Below, piece after piece: positions 1 through 7,923 of a DNA stretch of 53,951 bases. Made by a program: the position numbers and the translations under genes. The notes beneath the pieces were generated by a model that ran no database searches, was not told where the DNA came from, and worked only from the letters and a program-made list of their open reading frames with translations. Source of the DNA: a virus; the IMG/VR virus record IMGVR_UViG_3300048672_001423, positions 1 through 53,951 of that record; one strand, written 5' to 3'. Numbering within the stretch: position 1 is the stretch's first letter; the number at the start of each line of letters is the position of its first letter.

Positions 1-2
1 TT

Positions 3-341
3 AGAGACTCAAAAACCCCCCCCCTAGTTCCGCCATCCCCCCCCAAAGATAATTCACTATTCAATGAATGGTGGAGTATTTGGAAGAAGAAAGTTGGCAA
101 AGAAAAAGCAATGAAAAAATTCCTTTCTCTAAAAGAAAGTGAACAAAAAGAAGTCATTGAACACTCAAAACAATACATGGCTGTAATTACAGATGTTCAA
201 TATATCTGTGACACAAATAAGTACTTGAGTAATAAATTTTACCGAGAACCAGATTTTATAAAATCTCGTGATTTTAGAAAGAAAGATATTCCAAACAAGA
301 AAACAATCGCAGTTAGAGCTGCCGATGATGAAGGTCTATGA
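3..341 (+). CDS. C-terminal part of a phage replication-organiser-like protein (5' end outside window)
   Basis: The frame is open from base 3, so the gene enters from the left edge; the ATG at 111 is probably internal. The visible protein has a proline-rich linker (encoded by C runs at 16-24 and 37-44). A basic, tryptophan-rich helical segment follows (WW..W.KK.GKEKA..KF..L), then a segment with YICD...YLSNKFYR. This resembles the C-terminus of phage replisome-organiser or DnaD-like proteins, which carry W..Y.KK..K..A and a tail like P.TYLN. The DnaC-like loader gene downstream fits that role. The stop overlaps the next ATG (ATGA at 338-341). The family call is inferred from this pattern. Confidence 0.6.
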   Translation, partial: RDSKTPPLVPPSPPKDNSLFNEWWSIWKKKVGKEKAMKKFLSLKESEQKEVIEHSKQYMAVITDVQYICDTNKYLSNKFYREPDFIKSRDFRKKDIPNKKTIAVRAADDEGL

Positions 342-547
342 AAAAAAGAAAGTGTGTTTTTAAAAAGTACTCTGAAACTGATAAAAAGTTTCAATCAGAG
401 TTTTGTAACGAAGGAATTTTCCATCAATGGGCAAACTCTTATGTTGAATTTGAGTCTGGGCCTGGCAACTTTACTTATGCGATAGTTGAATCGCCTGATG
501 GAACAATTAATGAAGTATTACCATGTCACATTAAATTTATAAACTAA
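338..547 (+). CDS. Small conserved-type hypothetical protein
   Basis: A 69-residue protein of unknown function. Its ATG overlaps the stop of the preceding gene (ATGA), which suggests coupled translation. The N-terminus is lysine-rich (MKKRKCVFKKYSETDKKF). The middle holds aromatic residues and the end looks like a small beta fold. No signal peptide or membrane segment is visible. Being in the replication operon suggests an early accessory role, but the sequence gives no direct clue. Confidence 0.6.
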   Translation: MKKRKCVFKKYSETDKKFQSEFCNEGIFHQWANSYVEFESGPGNFTYAIVESPDGTINEVLPCHIKFIN

Positions 548-560
548 AAAAATCAATCAA

Positions 561-1004
561 ATGAATTTAGAGATTATTCAATTACAATTAAACAGAAAGA
601 CTGGCGGTTTAGACATTTCATACTCAGAAAATGTTTCTTTCAAAGTTGAAAAGCACAAAGTTAGCTTTCCACATAGGCCGAAAAAAGCATTAGTAAATGC
701 TATTCGTAAATTAGCAATTCACATACCTTTTTTATGTGAGTTTGAAATAGAAAAGGATTTTGACGAATGTAAGTTAAACGAAGACGAAAAAGGCTTTTAT
801 GAAGAAACGTTTTATAATTGCCAATCTAGTGGATTTATCATTCGCAGAAAAGAAGACATTGAAGTAAAAGTTTATGGAAGAAAAAGGCTTGAGTTTGCAA
901 GTATTGATAAGTTCATGGATATTACTACGCCATATTTTATAGTTAGTGACGCATCAGAGTACATTTATAATGATGAATTAATGAAAGATATTTCAGAAAT
1001 TTAA
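561..1004 (+). CDS. Hypothetical early protein, 147 aa
   Basis: A 147-residue soluble protein with charged, mixed alpha/beta composition and no recognised motif. It starts 13 bases after the preceding stop. Its stop (TAA, 1002-1004) is followed in the same frame by another open segment with no ATG, so the 3' side of this gene may be a rearrangement point: either this protein was once longer, or a different gene's tail was joined behind it. Confidence 0.6.
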   Translation: MNLEIIQLQLNRKTGGLDISYSENVSFKVEKHKVSFPHRPKKALVNAIRKLAIHIPFLCEFEIEKDFDECKLNEDEKGFYEETFYNCQSSGFIIRRKEDIEVKVYGRKRLEFASIDKFMDITTPYFIVSDASEYIYNDELMKDISEI

Positions 1005-1061
1005 GTACTTGCAACTAACTACATCAACGGTGATTACGATAAAGCGGGAACGCAAACTGAT

Positions 1062-1307
1062 TTGTTTCAAGGTGGTGAAGTAATCATAAAAAGAGAAGAG
1101 AAAGAAACAGGTGCTATCCTTCTTGAAGGAAAAGAAATTCTTGCACTCCAAGATAACAACCAAAAATTACTTCCACAATACGAAGATGAAGAAGAGGAAA
1201 AACCATTCCCAGAAAATTTAGAGGAATTTCATCAAGAAGAAGAAGAGCAGCCAAAGAAAACGAAAAACAAAAAAAGCTCAAATCTGAAACCTTCTAAGAA
1301 AAAATAG
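1062..1307 (+). pseudogene. Probable C-terminal remnant of a larger protein (acidic/lysine-rich tail)
   Basis: The frame is open from 1005, right after the previous stop, but holds no ATG. The only usable start is TTG at 1062. The segment before it (NYINGDYDKAGTQTDLF) reads like the inside of a real protein. The rest is a low-complexity tail with runs of Glu (EDEEEEK) and Lys (KKTKNKKSS). I read this as the surviving C-terminus of a longer gene, with the 5' part lost or replaced. A short functional protein starting at TTG is possible. Confidence 0.4.
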
Positions 1308-1308
1308 A

Positions 1309-1578
1309 GTGATAGAGTCAATATTAAACGACATAAAGTTAGCATTAAGAAGCAACGCTAATCAAATCAGAATTGCATCAAAAAGTGATTCGTTTCTTCT
1401 TATGCTACCTTTTTTAATTGAAAAAGAATTTGACTCACATAATATTGAGTTTCTAAAAAATGGAAAGGAACGGTACATAAAAATAGAGTCATTGGAGATT
1501 TACTTTTTTAAGTACAATTCTGATTCTATCAAAAAAATGATTCAAAAATCTTACAAAAACATAGTATTTTATGATTGA
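1309..1578 (+). CDS. Hypothetical early protein, 89 aa
   Basis: The start is probably GTG at 1309, one base after the preceding stop. The product is 89 residues, basic and helical, with hydrophobic patches (FLLMLPFLI; LEIYFFKY) too short to be sure membrane segments. Its 3' end overlaps the start of the DnaC-like gene by 8 bases, so the two are probably co-translated. No family is recognised. Confidence 0.55.
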   Translation: MIESILNDIKLALRSNANQIRIASKSDSFLLMLPFLIEKEFDSHNIEFLKNGKERYIKIESLEIYFFKYNSDSIKKMIQKSYKNIVFYD

Positions 1579-2332
1579 TGAAATTATTGCATCATTACAA
1601 CCAAAAGAAGAAAAACCAATAGATTATGGTGACTATCAAGCTAGATTCAATAATCTATCAATGTACGTAAAATGGCATTTTGATAATGTCATACATACGA
1701 ATCAAAAAAAGTTTATTGTGACTGATTATAACAAGCAAGTAATCAACTTACTTCTTTCTTATTTTTCAGAGCATCCATATTTTCTCAAACCAGAAAACAA
1801 AACAAGGTCAAAAGCAGAGGATTATAACTTTGATAAGTCGATTCTATTAATCGGACCGATTGGATGCGGTAAGACTGATATTATGACCGCCATAATGAAG
1901 TCTATTGTTATATTGACAGAACACCCAGAAGTTTCTAGCAATGAAAGGAAGTTTTGGAAAGCAAAGCAGTTTTCGATAGATTTTTGTTCTGAATTTGACG
2001 AAAGGTTTTCTATTGAAGGATACGAAATGATGAAGAAATTCAAGGCGTATAAAAATTTCCTATTAGACGATTTAGGTCATGATGATGGCTCGTCTAATTA
2101 TTCAAACAAAGATGTGATTATAGCTGGTAGAATAATGGTAAACAGATACAATTTATCCAAATTTGTGGACTGCAAAACTCATTATACTACAAATTTATTC
2201 CTTGAGTCAAAAGATAGTTTGATTACAACTATTGAATCAAAATATGGCTCTCGTGAAAAGGATAGATTTTTTGAAACTCATAATTTAATTTATTTCCCAA
2301 ACAATTCACCAAGTCTAAGGAATAAGATATGA
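1571..2332 (+). CDS. DnaC-like AAA+ helicase loader
   Basis: A 253-residue P-loop ATPase. Walker A is GPIGCGKT at residues 95-102 and Walker B is FLLDDLG around 163-169. Length and layout fit phage and host DnaC/IstB-type loaders, which place a replicative helicase on DNA. The N-terminal ~60 residues would be the partner-binding part. The gene overlaps both neighbours by a few bases in a plus-strand replication operon. I saw no replicative helicase in the window, so it may load the host DnaB; that is inference. IstB-like transposition ATPase is the main alternative but no transposase is present. Confidence 0.8.
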   Translation: MIDEIIASLQPKEEKPIDYGDYQARFNNLSMYVKWHFDNVIHTNQKKFIVTDYNKQVINLLLSYFSEHPYFLKPENKTRSKAEDYNFDKSILLIGPIGCGKTDIMTAIMKSIVILTEHPEVSSNERKFWKAKQFSIDFCSEFDERFSIEGYEMMKKFKAYKNFLLDDLGHDDGSSNYSNKDVIIAGRIMVNRYNLSKFVDCKTHYTTNLFLESKDSLITTIESKYGSREKDRFFETHNLIYFPNNSPSLRNKI

Positions 2333-2808
2333 AACAGGTACAATTTAGACAACAAACTGATTTATTAGAAAACCCAATTAATACTGAGGTTTTCGGTGTG
2401 TATGCAATGGATAACCAAACGGAAGCAATTAGCGTTTTTTCTCTTACTGATGAAGAAGCAAAACAAGTAGCTGAAACAAAAGTAATTTACGTTAAACAAA
2501 ACGTAACAAATGGTTTTCGATTGATAGAATGTTATGCTTTTATGAAAAATGCAGGATTGCCAATTCTTGGCGTAAATTGGATTGCATTGATGGACTCAGA
2601 AATGACAGAAAACTTCATGCACGATTTACAGATAAGATGGCCAAATGAAAACATACCAAATACTGTTTTGTCAAACAGTTATGATTCGTTTAAGGACTTT
2701 GTTTTAATCGGTTTGGGGCTTACTCAACAAGTTTTTGATGAAACATGGCGAGTAAAATCAAGCAAATGGATTGAAATTTCAGAAATGCACAAAAACGTTA
2801 AGATGTGA
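2329..2808 (+). CDS. Hypothetical early protein, 159 aa
   Basis: A 159-residue soluble protein, coupled by overlap to the loader gene (ATG at 2329, loader stop ending 2332). The middle has a mixed pattern (FRLIECYAFMKNAGLPILGVNWIALMDSE), and the C-terminal third has a short FKDFVLIGLGLTQQVFDETW stretch. No catalytic motif is seen. Its place between the loader and an HNH-like gene suggests a DNA-metabolism accessory. Confidence 0.6.
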   Translation: MKQVQFRQQTDLLENPINTEVFGVYAMDNQTEAISVFSLTDEEAKQVAETKVIYVKQNVTNGFRLIECYAFMKNAGLPILGVNWIALMDSEMTENFMHDLQIRWPNENIPNTVLSNSYDSFKDFVLIGLGLTQQVFDETWRVKSSKWIEISEMHKNVKM

Positions 2809-3170
2809 AAGAAAAAACTTGCTCAATTTGCGGACAAAAACGCTCGCTGTGGCGTTCTAATCCTCCAACTTGTAAGAACTGCGTACAAAGAAAAAAAATC
2901 GCTCAAACAAGCGAAAAACGCAAAATAACTTTAAAGTCTTATAGCAATCAAAGAAAGGATTTTTTACAAAAAAATGCCGTATGCAAATTAAAGCTTTCAA
3001 GATGTACCAGTAAAGCAACTGTGATACATCACACAAAAGGAAAATCTAGTGAAGAGCTTTATTTGGATGAAAAATTTTGGATGGCATCTTGTTGGAATTG
3101 TAATCTTGATGTAGAAACTTATGAGCAAGCATATGAAGAAGGTTTAAAAATTCACCGTAACCAAATTTAG
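2805..3170 (+). CDS. HNH-type zinc-binding nuclease-like protein
   Basis: 121 residues with two cysteine modules. An N-terminal ribbon (CSICGQ...CKNC) comes first. A C-terminal core follows (C...C.SKATVIHHTKGKSSEEL.LDEKFWMASCWNCN) with the HH pair and following C..C of small HNH endonucleases. The start is GTG at 2805, overlapping the previous TGA (GTGA). Proteins of this size in phage recombination operons are often NinG-like or HNH nickases that act on DNA junctions. The HNH fold is likely; the substrate is unknown. Confidence 0.6.
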   Translation: MKEKTCSICGQKRSLWRSNPPTCKNCVQRKKIAQTSEKRKITLKSYSNQRKDFLQKNAVCKLKLSRCTSKATVIHHTKGKSSEELYLDEKFWMASCWNCNLDVETYEQAYEEGLKIHRNQI

Positions 3171-3173
3171 AAA

Positions 3174-3413
3174 ATGATTAAAGAACCTATTTATGTATTT
3201 TATCACTTTGTTTGTAATAATAAGAAATGTAAAAATTCAATAAATGATTTTAATAGTGAAGTTATTACAAATCGAATTGAATTTAAGTCAGAAGAAGAAA
3301 AATTAAAATTCAAACACAGTGGTATGAAATGCGATTGTTGTAAAAATGAAATGAGTAGTTCTTCTAGTAATGGCTCTGTATTTGGAATAAACTTAAATAA
3401 TCAAGAATTATGA
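3174..3413 (+). CDS. Small zinc-ribbon-like protein
   Basis: 79 residues with two CxxC-type pairs: CNNKKCKN near residues 14-21 and CDCCKNE around 53-59. This is consistent with one zinc ribbon. It ends in a Ser/Asn-rich tail. The stop overlaps the ATG of the next tiny gene. It is probably a small nucleic-acid or protein-binding accessory; the function is unknown. Confidence 0.55.
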   Translation: MIKEPIYVFYHFVCNNKKCKNSINDFNSEVITNRIEFKSEEEKLKFKHSGMKCDCCKNEMSSSSSNGSVFGINLNNQEL

Positions 3414-3529
3414 TTCAATTATTAGATTTTTACTTATTCGTTTCCGTATCTCTCTCATTAATGTATTTGAGTGAAGGTGAAACGACTTTAGTCTCATTAA
3501 AAAACGGTTTTTTACTGATAATAAAATGA
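3410..3529 (+). CDS. Very small membrane protein, 39 aa
   Basis: This 39-codon frame (MIQLLDFYLFVSVSLSLMYL..., ending in LLIIK) is joined to both neighbours by ATGA overlaps: ATG 3410 with the preceding TGA, and TGA 3527-3529 with the next ATG. That double coupling is the main reason to accept it. Residues 3-20 form one hydrophobic segment. The role is unknown. Confidence 0.5.
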   Translation: MIQLLDFYLFVSVSLSLMYLSEGETTLVSLKNGFLLIIK

Positions 3530-3837
3530 CACAATGCAATATACCTCTACCTTATATTGAAGAAATGTTTTGTTCTGATGGTTACAACATCAGAAACTCA
3601 AAAGATAGCATTTCAATTACAGGTGATAAAAGAGTATTTATCAATGATAAGTATTTTGGATTTGTTGAAAGGCAAATAGGAAGTAATTTATTAGTAGTAT
3701 GTGAGTCTTACAATAAACTATTAAATTGTTTAGCTTACTTACTAACGATAAAAGATAATAAAGTATCAATGAAAAATGTTGGCTATTGGACTGGCAATTA
3801 CGAAGACATTAAAGATTTAATCGAACTAAATTTATGA
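3526..3837 (+). CDS. Hypothetical early protein, 103 aa
   Basis: 103 residues, soluble and mixed alpha/beta. It overlaps its neighbours at both ends (start 3526 in the previous stop; stop 3835-3837 over the next ATG at 3834), so it is an integral member of the operon. The C-terminal half has GYWTGNYEDIKDLIEL. No recognised motif. Confidence 0.6.
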   Translation: MTQCNIPLPYIEEMFCSDGYNIRNSKDSISITGDKRVFINDKYFGFVERQIGSNLLVVCESYNKLLNCLAYLLTIKDNKVSMKNVGYWTGNYEDIKDLIELNL

Positions 3838-4238
3838 AAAAAGAAGAAAAAAGCCTACACTCAAAAATTTGCTCATTTTTGGACATAAATTATCCAAGAG
3901 TAATTTACGCAGTTGACCCAGCAGGAATTCGACTAGGCCCTGGGCTTGCATCCGAAGTAAAAAGAAAAAGATGCAAGAATTGGAAAACACTCGATATACC
4001 AATTTATCACCCAAGCAAACATTTTCATTCACTTTTCTTGGAAGTGAAAAAAGAAACACCATTCAAACAAAATGGTGAGTTAAAAGCTGATGAAGCTGTT
4101 CAAGAACAAGCAAAAACAATCGAAGAGCATATTCGCCTTGGTTCTTATGCTTGTTTTGTTTGGACTTATGAGCAAGCAGTTGATGTAATCACTAAATATT
4201 TTCAAAACCATGATTTACGACTTATCGAACAAGAATAG
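3834..4238 (+). CDS. VRR-NUC domain nuclease
   Basis: 134 residues covering a compact VRR-NUC nuclease of the PD-(D/E)xK superfamily. The pattern runs HSKICSFLD...YPRVIYAVDPAG, then DIPIYHP, then the catalytic strand LFLEVKKE (E-x-K), then an alpha/beta tail with YACFVWTYEQAVDVI. Stand-alone phage VRR-NUC proteins of about this size are common in replication and recombination operons and are thought to process branched DNA. The flanking NinB-like and helicase genes support that. The target structure is not shown by sequence. Confidence 0.8.
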   Translation: MKKEEKSLHSKICSFLDINYPRVIYAVDPAGIRLGPGLASEVKRKRCKNWKTLDIPIYHPSKHFHSLFLEVKKETPFKQNGELKADEAVQEQAKTIEEHIRLGSYACFVWTYEQAVDVITKYFQNHDLRLIEQE

Positions 4239-4569
4239 CAAAAAAGCACTTCTTGAACACATTGAAACTCTTTCAAAACTTGGCGGAAAGTATGATGTTG
4301 AAATAAACGAATTTACAGGAACAGAAAAAGAACTGCAAAAAGTGTATTTCAGTACTATTGTAGAGCCGTTAGCTGAGTTTACAGGAAATGATAGATTTGA
4401 TGTTCACACTCAGTTAAAAATCACTTGTAACCCAGAGTTTGAATTTTTTGAAATTACAAAAGCAGGTACGACTAAGAATATTTCAAAAGAAAAATGGGTC
4501 AACTATATATTGAGATGTCAAGATTATATAATCTCTAACTTTGGATTTATAGTAAATAATAGAATTTGA
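4210..4569 (+). CDS. Hypothetical protein, possibly NinB-like recombination accessory
   Basis: 119 residues, starting within the 3' end of the VRR-NUC gene (29-base overlap). The pattern (LGGKYDVEINEF..EKELQKVYFSTIVEPLAEF) followed by a histidine-bearing helix (DRFDVHTQLK) resembles small phage proteins around NinB, which bind single-stranded DNA during recombination. The similarity is weak and read by eye, so the family call is tentative. Confidence 0.45.
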   Translation: MIYDLSNKNSKKALLEHIETLSKLGGKYDVEINEFTGTEKELQKVYFSTIVEPLAEFTGNDRFDVHTQLKITCNPEFEFFEITKAGTTKNISKEKWVNYILRCQDYIISNFGFIVNNRI

Positions 4570-4587
4570 ATTTATAAATAACACGAA

Positions 4588-5187
4588 ATGAAACAAGAAA
4601 TTAAATTTATCATCATAGACTTGTTCTGTGGTGCCGGTGGAACTACAACAGGATTTGAAGAAAGTCCATATTTAAAAGTAATTGCTACACAAGAAAGGCT
4701 TGGACTTGTTACTATTGATTTTATAAGCACATATTACTCTGGGAAAGCTGATTCAAAGGTAAAATCATTAGATGTTCCTGCTGGCACAATTACAACAGTC
4801 GACCATCATGCAAAAATATCTTGCATTATGAATTATCATGGAACGACAAAAACTCTAATTTCTTCTGACAAGCCATGCCCAGTAATTGTTGCTAGACAAG
4901 ATAAAGCACCTTTGTCGCTAATTACTTGCACTCGTGGAGAGTTTTCCGTTCCTATTTACGAAAATGATTCAGAGGTAATGATTGAAATAAAAAAGTTGAT
5001 GGCAAAATATGGGATAAGAGACATTAAAACTAGAATGTTCACAGTACAGGAAAAATTAGAAATACAAGGCTTTCCAAAAAACTATGTTCTTTTTGGAAGA
5101 GTTGAAGACAAAGGGAAATTTGTTGGAAACTCTGTAACTCCAATTATTCCAAAAATGTGGATTAATGAAATGGCAAAATATGTATAA
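4588..5187 (+). CDS. Internally deleted DNA (cytosine-5) methyltransferase
   Basis: 199 residues. Residues 8-22 carry C5-methyltransferase motif I (IIIDLFCGAGGTTTGF) and the C-terminus carries motif IX/X features (QGFPKNYVLFGR, GNSVTP). The middle has recognition-domain-like repeats (two sections with PCPVIV and PAGTITTVDHHAK). The catalytic PCQ motif (IV) and the ENV motif (VI) are absent. The text jumps from KVIA straight to TQERLG, as if ~100-200 residues were removed in frame. Full-length enzymes usually exceed 300 residues. It is probably inactive as a methyltransferase; it may survive as a DNA-binding protein or a decaying gene. Confidence 0.75.
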   Translation: MKQEIKFIIIDLFCGAGGTTTGFEESPYLKVIATQERLGLVTIDFISTYYSGKADSKVKSLDVPAGTITTVDHHAKISCIMNYHGTTKTLISSDKPCPVIVARQDKAPLSLITCTRGEFSVPIYENDSEVMIEIKKLMAKYGIRDIKTRMFTVQEKLEIQGFPKNYVLFGRVEDKGKFVGNSVTPIIPKMWINEMAKYV

Positions 5188-5204
5188 CTATAATCTAAAA
5201 ACCA

Positions 5205-5618
5205 ATGAATGTTATTTATTACTACCCAGAAATTGGAAAAACTATAAAGTGGGATATTGAGCCTCATATAATCAATAGACTTGAAAAAAGCGGCAAGTTG
5301 AATGATTATAAATTGAAAGAGTTAAAAATCCAATACCTTTCTGACAAAATCTTTATGAAGTCGAAAGAAATAAATCTTTTTTTAGTTACTGATAAGTCAT
5401 TAGAAATGAATGGATTAGTTGCCGATATGTTAATCATTGATGAAAATGTTTTCAGAGAGTTTGATTACAATAAAATTGAGGAAATAATCAAAAAATTCTA
5501 CATCAGAGTAAGAAAACCGAATAAAACATTGACTGAGTGTACTAAAATAATGGCAGAAGCTAAAGAACTGACATTAAAAAAGCTTTGGAACGAATTTTCC
5601 ACCGACAAATATTTATAA
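5205..5618 (+). CDS. Hypothetical early protein, 137 aa
   Basis: 137 residues, basic and soluble, with mixed alpha/beta pattern (MNVIYYYPEIGKTIKWDIEPHI... then MLIIDENVFREFDYNKIEEII). No recognised motif. It ends one base before the helicase ATG at 5620, suggesting joint translation with the helicase. Confidence 0.6.
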   Translation: MNVIYYYPEIGKTIKWDIEPHIINRLEKSGKLNDYKLKELKIQYLSDKIFMKSKEINLFLVTDKSLEMNGLVADMLIIDENVFREFDYNKIEEIIKKFYIRVRKPNKTLTECTKIMAEAKELTLKKLWNEFSTDKYL

Positions 5619-5619
5619 T

Positions 5620-6798
5620 ATGAGAGAAGAAATAAAAATGCGGCCCTATCAAGAAGATGCTGTACATTATACTTACGAACATTTTTATAATGTAAAAAAT
5701 AAAAACGGTATAATAATTCTTCCTACTGGTTCTGGTAAAAGTATTGTAATAGCAAATATCATCAAAAGGATAAACGTTCCTACATTGATTTTACAACCTT
5801 CTAAAGAAATTCTAGTACAGAATTACAAGAAATATACTGATTTAGGGTTTTATGCTGAGGTATTTTCTGCTTCATTGGGGCAAAAACAAGTAGGAATGGT
5901 AACATTTGCAACAATAGGCTCAATCATCAAAAAAATGGAGCTTTTCAAGCACATTAAATTGATAATAATTGATGAATGTCATGGAGTAGAACCAACAAAA
6001 GGTATGTATAATACTTTGATTAGGCAAATGAAAGTCAAAGTGATTGGATTAACAGCAACGCCTTATAGGTTGTACTCTTCAATGGGTGGTTCTGAGCTTA
6101 GATTTATCACTAGGCAACGACAAACTCAATTACATGACATCATTTATTTAGTTCAAAACAGGAAGCTTTTTGATGATAATTATTTAGCAAAACTTCGGTA
6201 TTTTGAAATTAAAGACAAACATTTTGAATATGATACATCCAAAATGGAGAAAACCGCTAACGGCTCCGATTATACCGAAAGGTCGATGAAGGAATATCAT
6301 AAGTCTATAAATTTCCCAGAAAAAATATCTAACATAGCTAATAGAGTAATAACCGCAGGAAGAAAAAACGCACTAATTTTTGTTAGATTCTTAGACGAAG
6401 CTAGGGAGATAGTAAGACTAAATCCAACATTCGGCTATATTGATGGAGAGATGGACCAAAAATCTAGAGATGCTGTAATAAAAGCATTTTTAGATGGAAG
6501 GATAAAAGTTCTTGTAAATTCTGGCGTTTTAACTACAGGTTTTGATTTTCCAGAACTAGAATGTGTGATTATGGGAAGAGATACATTATCTTTGGCACTT
6601 TATTACCAGATAGTTGGAAGAGGAATAAGGATACACAAAAACAAAGAAGATTCTTGGATTATTGATATGTGCAAAAATATTGATAGATTTGGAAAAGTTG
6701 AAGATTTAGTAATCAAGTTCGATACAAAAAGAAGGCCGTTTGTTGCAGGATTAGTAAACAAAAAACAAAAAATGCTTACAAACTGTAAAATATATTAA
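5620..6798 (+). CDS. SF2 DEAD/DEAH-box DNA helicase
   Basis: 392 residues with the helicase motif set in order: Q-like RPYQ near residue 8, motif I LPTGSGKS at 34-41, motif II DECH at 118-121, motif III TATP at 145-148, and motif VI QIVGRGIR at 330-337. This is the UvsW/RecG-like or type III-restriction-like SF2 layout common in phage replication arms. There it unwinds or anneals branched DNA. A start at the ATG of residue 7 (5638) is also possible. It is the last gene of the plus-strand operon and a terminator follows 27 bases later. Confidence 0.88.
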   Translation: MREEIKMRPYQEDAVHYTYEHFYNVKNKNGIIILPTGSGKSIVIANIIKRINVPTLILQPSKEILVQNYKKYTDLGFYAEVFSASLGQKQVGMVTFATIGSIIKKMELFKHIKLIIIDECHGVEPTKGMYNTLIRQMKVKVIGLTATPYRLYSSMGGSELRFITRQRQTQLHDIIYLVQNRKLFDDNYLAKLRYFEIKDKHFEYDTSKMEKTANGSDYTERSMKEYHKSINFPEKISNIANRVITAGRKNALIFVRFLDEAREIVRLNPTFGYIDGEMDQKSRDAVIKAFLDGRIKVLVNSGVLTTGFDFPELECVIMGRDTLSLALYYQIVGRGIRIHKNKEDSWIIDMCKNIDRFGKVEDLVIKFDTKRRPFVAGLVNKKQKMLTNCKIY

Positions 6799-6824
6799 GT
6801 TTTGATTTCGTGTTATAAACAGAA

Positions 6825-6850
6825 AAAGCCAGAGAATTTTCTCTGGCTTT
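6825..6850. terminator. Bidirectional intrinsic terminator between converging operons
   Basis: A perfect 10-bp stem (6825-6834 with 6841-6850) and a 6-base loop. A-rich sequence lies on the left and T-containing sequence on the right, so it can end the plus-strand helicase operon. In the other direction it can end the minus-strand late operon, whose last stop is at 6871. Confidence 0.8.
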
Positions 6851-6870
6851 CCTTATTTACGGCAAAAATA

Positions 6871-7449
6871 TTAAACATAAGACAATGCTCTTGGGATAAT
6901 GCCAGTCATTCTGAATGAAATAGTACAATCAAATTTATTTGAAATTGTATCTGCTCCTTGAGTGCTACTTTGGCTAGAATAGAAAGTAGCTTTCAATCCG
7001 TTCTTTCCTCCATATAAATAGCCATCAATTACATACCAAAATCTTATTTCACCCATACATTGAGCTTTCTCATGCCACAAATAATTTTCTGGTGACATAT
7101 CCGAGTCAACAAACGTAATTTGTCTATTAGACCATTTAGGGATTTTTGTTCCGTATTCATCTGTAACTGTATCTGGGTCTGCTGCTGGCAACTCAGCAAA
7201 AACAGTCTTGAATCTTACTGCATCAGCATCGGTTGAAGTATTAGAAACTCTATCTAAATACTCAGCCTTAAAACCTGGCACAAGCTCATTTGCAACAATC
7301 GAAGTAGGGTTATTTACCCATCCTTGTTTGCTAAACAAAATCATACTAATTTCAGAAACGGATTTTACTGGGTTGCAATCTCCAACAGTAAAAGTTGGCA
7401 AAGCTGCACAATCAGTTCCGCATCCAATCGGGGTGAATCTATTATTCAT
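6871..7449 (-). CDS. Virion structural protein, tail-tube candidate
   Basis: 192 residues, the last gene of the late operon. The N-terminus has a cysteine/proline-rich opening (PIGCGTDCAALP...GDCNPV). The rest looks beta-rich (ISMILFSKQGWV..., GEIRFWYVIDGYLYGG) and ends in CTISFRMTGIIPRALSYV. No signal peptide or membrane span. A beta-sandwich tail-tube or decoration protein is plausible because no tail-tube gene is obvious between capsid and tail-assembly chaperone. The call is an inference from composition and gene order. Confidence 0.45.
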   Translation of the reverse strand: MNNRFTPIGCGTDCAALPTFTVGDCNPVKSVSEISMILFSKQGWVNNPTSIVANELVPGFKAEYLDRVSNTSTDADAVRFKTVFAELPAADPDTVTDEYGTKIPKWSNRQITFVDSDMSPENYLWHEKAQCMGEIRFWYVIDGYLYGGKNGLKATFYSSQSSTQGADTISNKFDCTISFRMTGIIPRALSYV

Positions 7450-7464
7450 TTTGTTAAAAATTTG

Positions 7465-7923
7465 TTATCGTGAAAAATATAATGAACCAAAAATAATTGA
7501 AATTGTAGATAAAACACCAATTAATATTCCGTTTTTTTTGGATTTAACTATTTCTTTTTGATAAAAAGGGATTACAGTTGAGTTTTGAAAGTCATTTATC
7601 ATTAGAATATGTTTTCTGTTCTGAATACTATCTAACATTAACTCTGAAATTCTTGAATCCTTTTTGTAGCTAAAATCAATCAATTTGGAATTTATACTGT
7701 CAAGTGTTGCGTTTTTCTTTAATTCAAAATCGAATTTGTTTTTATATTTGACACCTTCGATAATTAGTTTAGTCTGGCTTTCTATTTGTTTTTTTGGATA
7801 AAACCATCCGTTCGACATCGGATAAGCTATTAAGCTGTCCGATTTCTGACAATAACTTTCCTGTGTCGTCAGTATTAGTATTATACTCAATATAGAGCAT
7901 ATCTTTCTCGTGTTCACATTCAT
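7465..7923 (-). CDS. Spanin-like protein with N-terminal export signal and C-terminal membrane span
   Basis: 152 residues counted from the ATG at 7923; a longer frame starts at 7965 but would bury the signal. Residues 7-25 are an export signal (basic, then ICSILSIILILT, ending SYC). The middle is a charged, helical periplasmic region. Residues ~133-150 (NGILIGVLSTISIIFGSLYF) form a C-terminal membrane span. An outer-membrane N-terminus plus inner-membrane C-terminus is the layout of u-spanins. The cysteine lacks an ideal lipobox (SYC), so anchoring is uncertain. The first 155 bases lie inside the previous gene in another frame, as in Rz/Rz1 pairs. Confidence 0.45.
   Translation of the reverse strand: MNVNTRKICSILSIILILTTQESYCQKSDSLIAYPMSNGWFYPKKQIESQTKLIIEGVKYKNKFDFELKKNATLDSINSKLIDFSYKKDSRISELMLDSIQNRKHILMINDFQNSTVIPFYQKEIVKSKKNGILIGVLSTISIIFGSLYFSR

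Noticed and set aside
16-44. Poly-C runs as a sequencing artefact
   Set aside because: They keep an open frame that reads as a proline-rich linker, so they can be real; only length errors remain possible.
1571-2332. IstB transposition ATPase
   Set aside because: The P-loop type would fit, but there is no transposase or inverted repeat nearby, while replication genes surround it.
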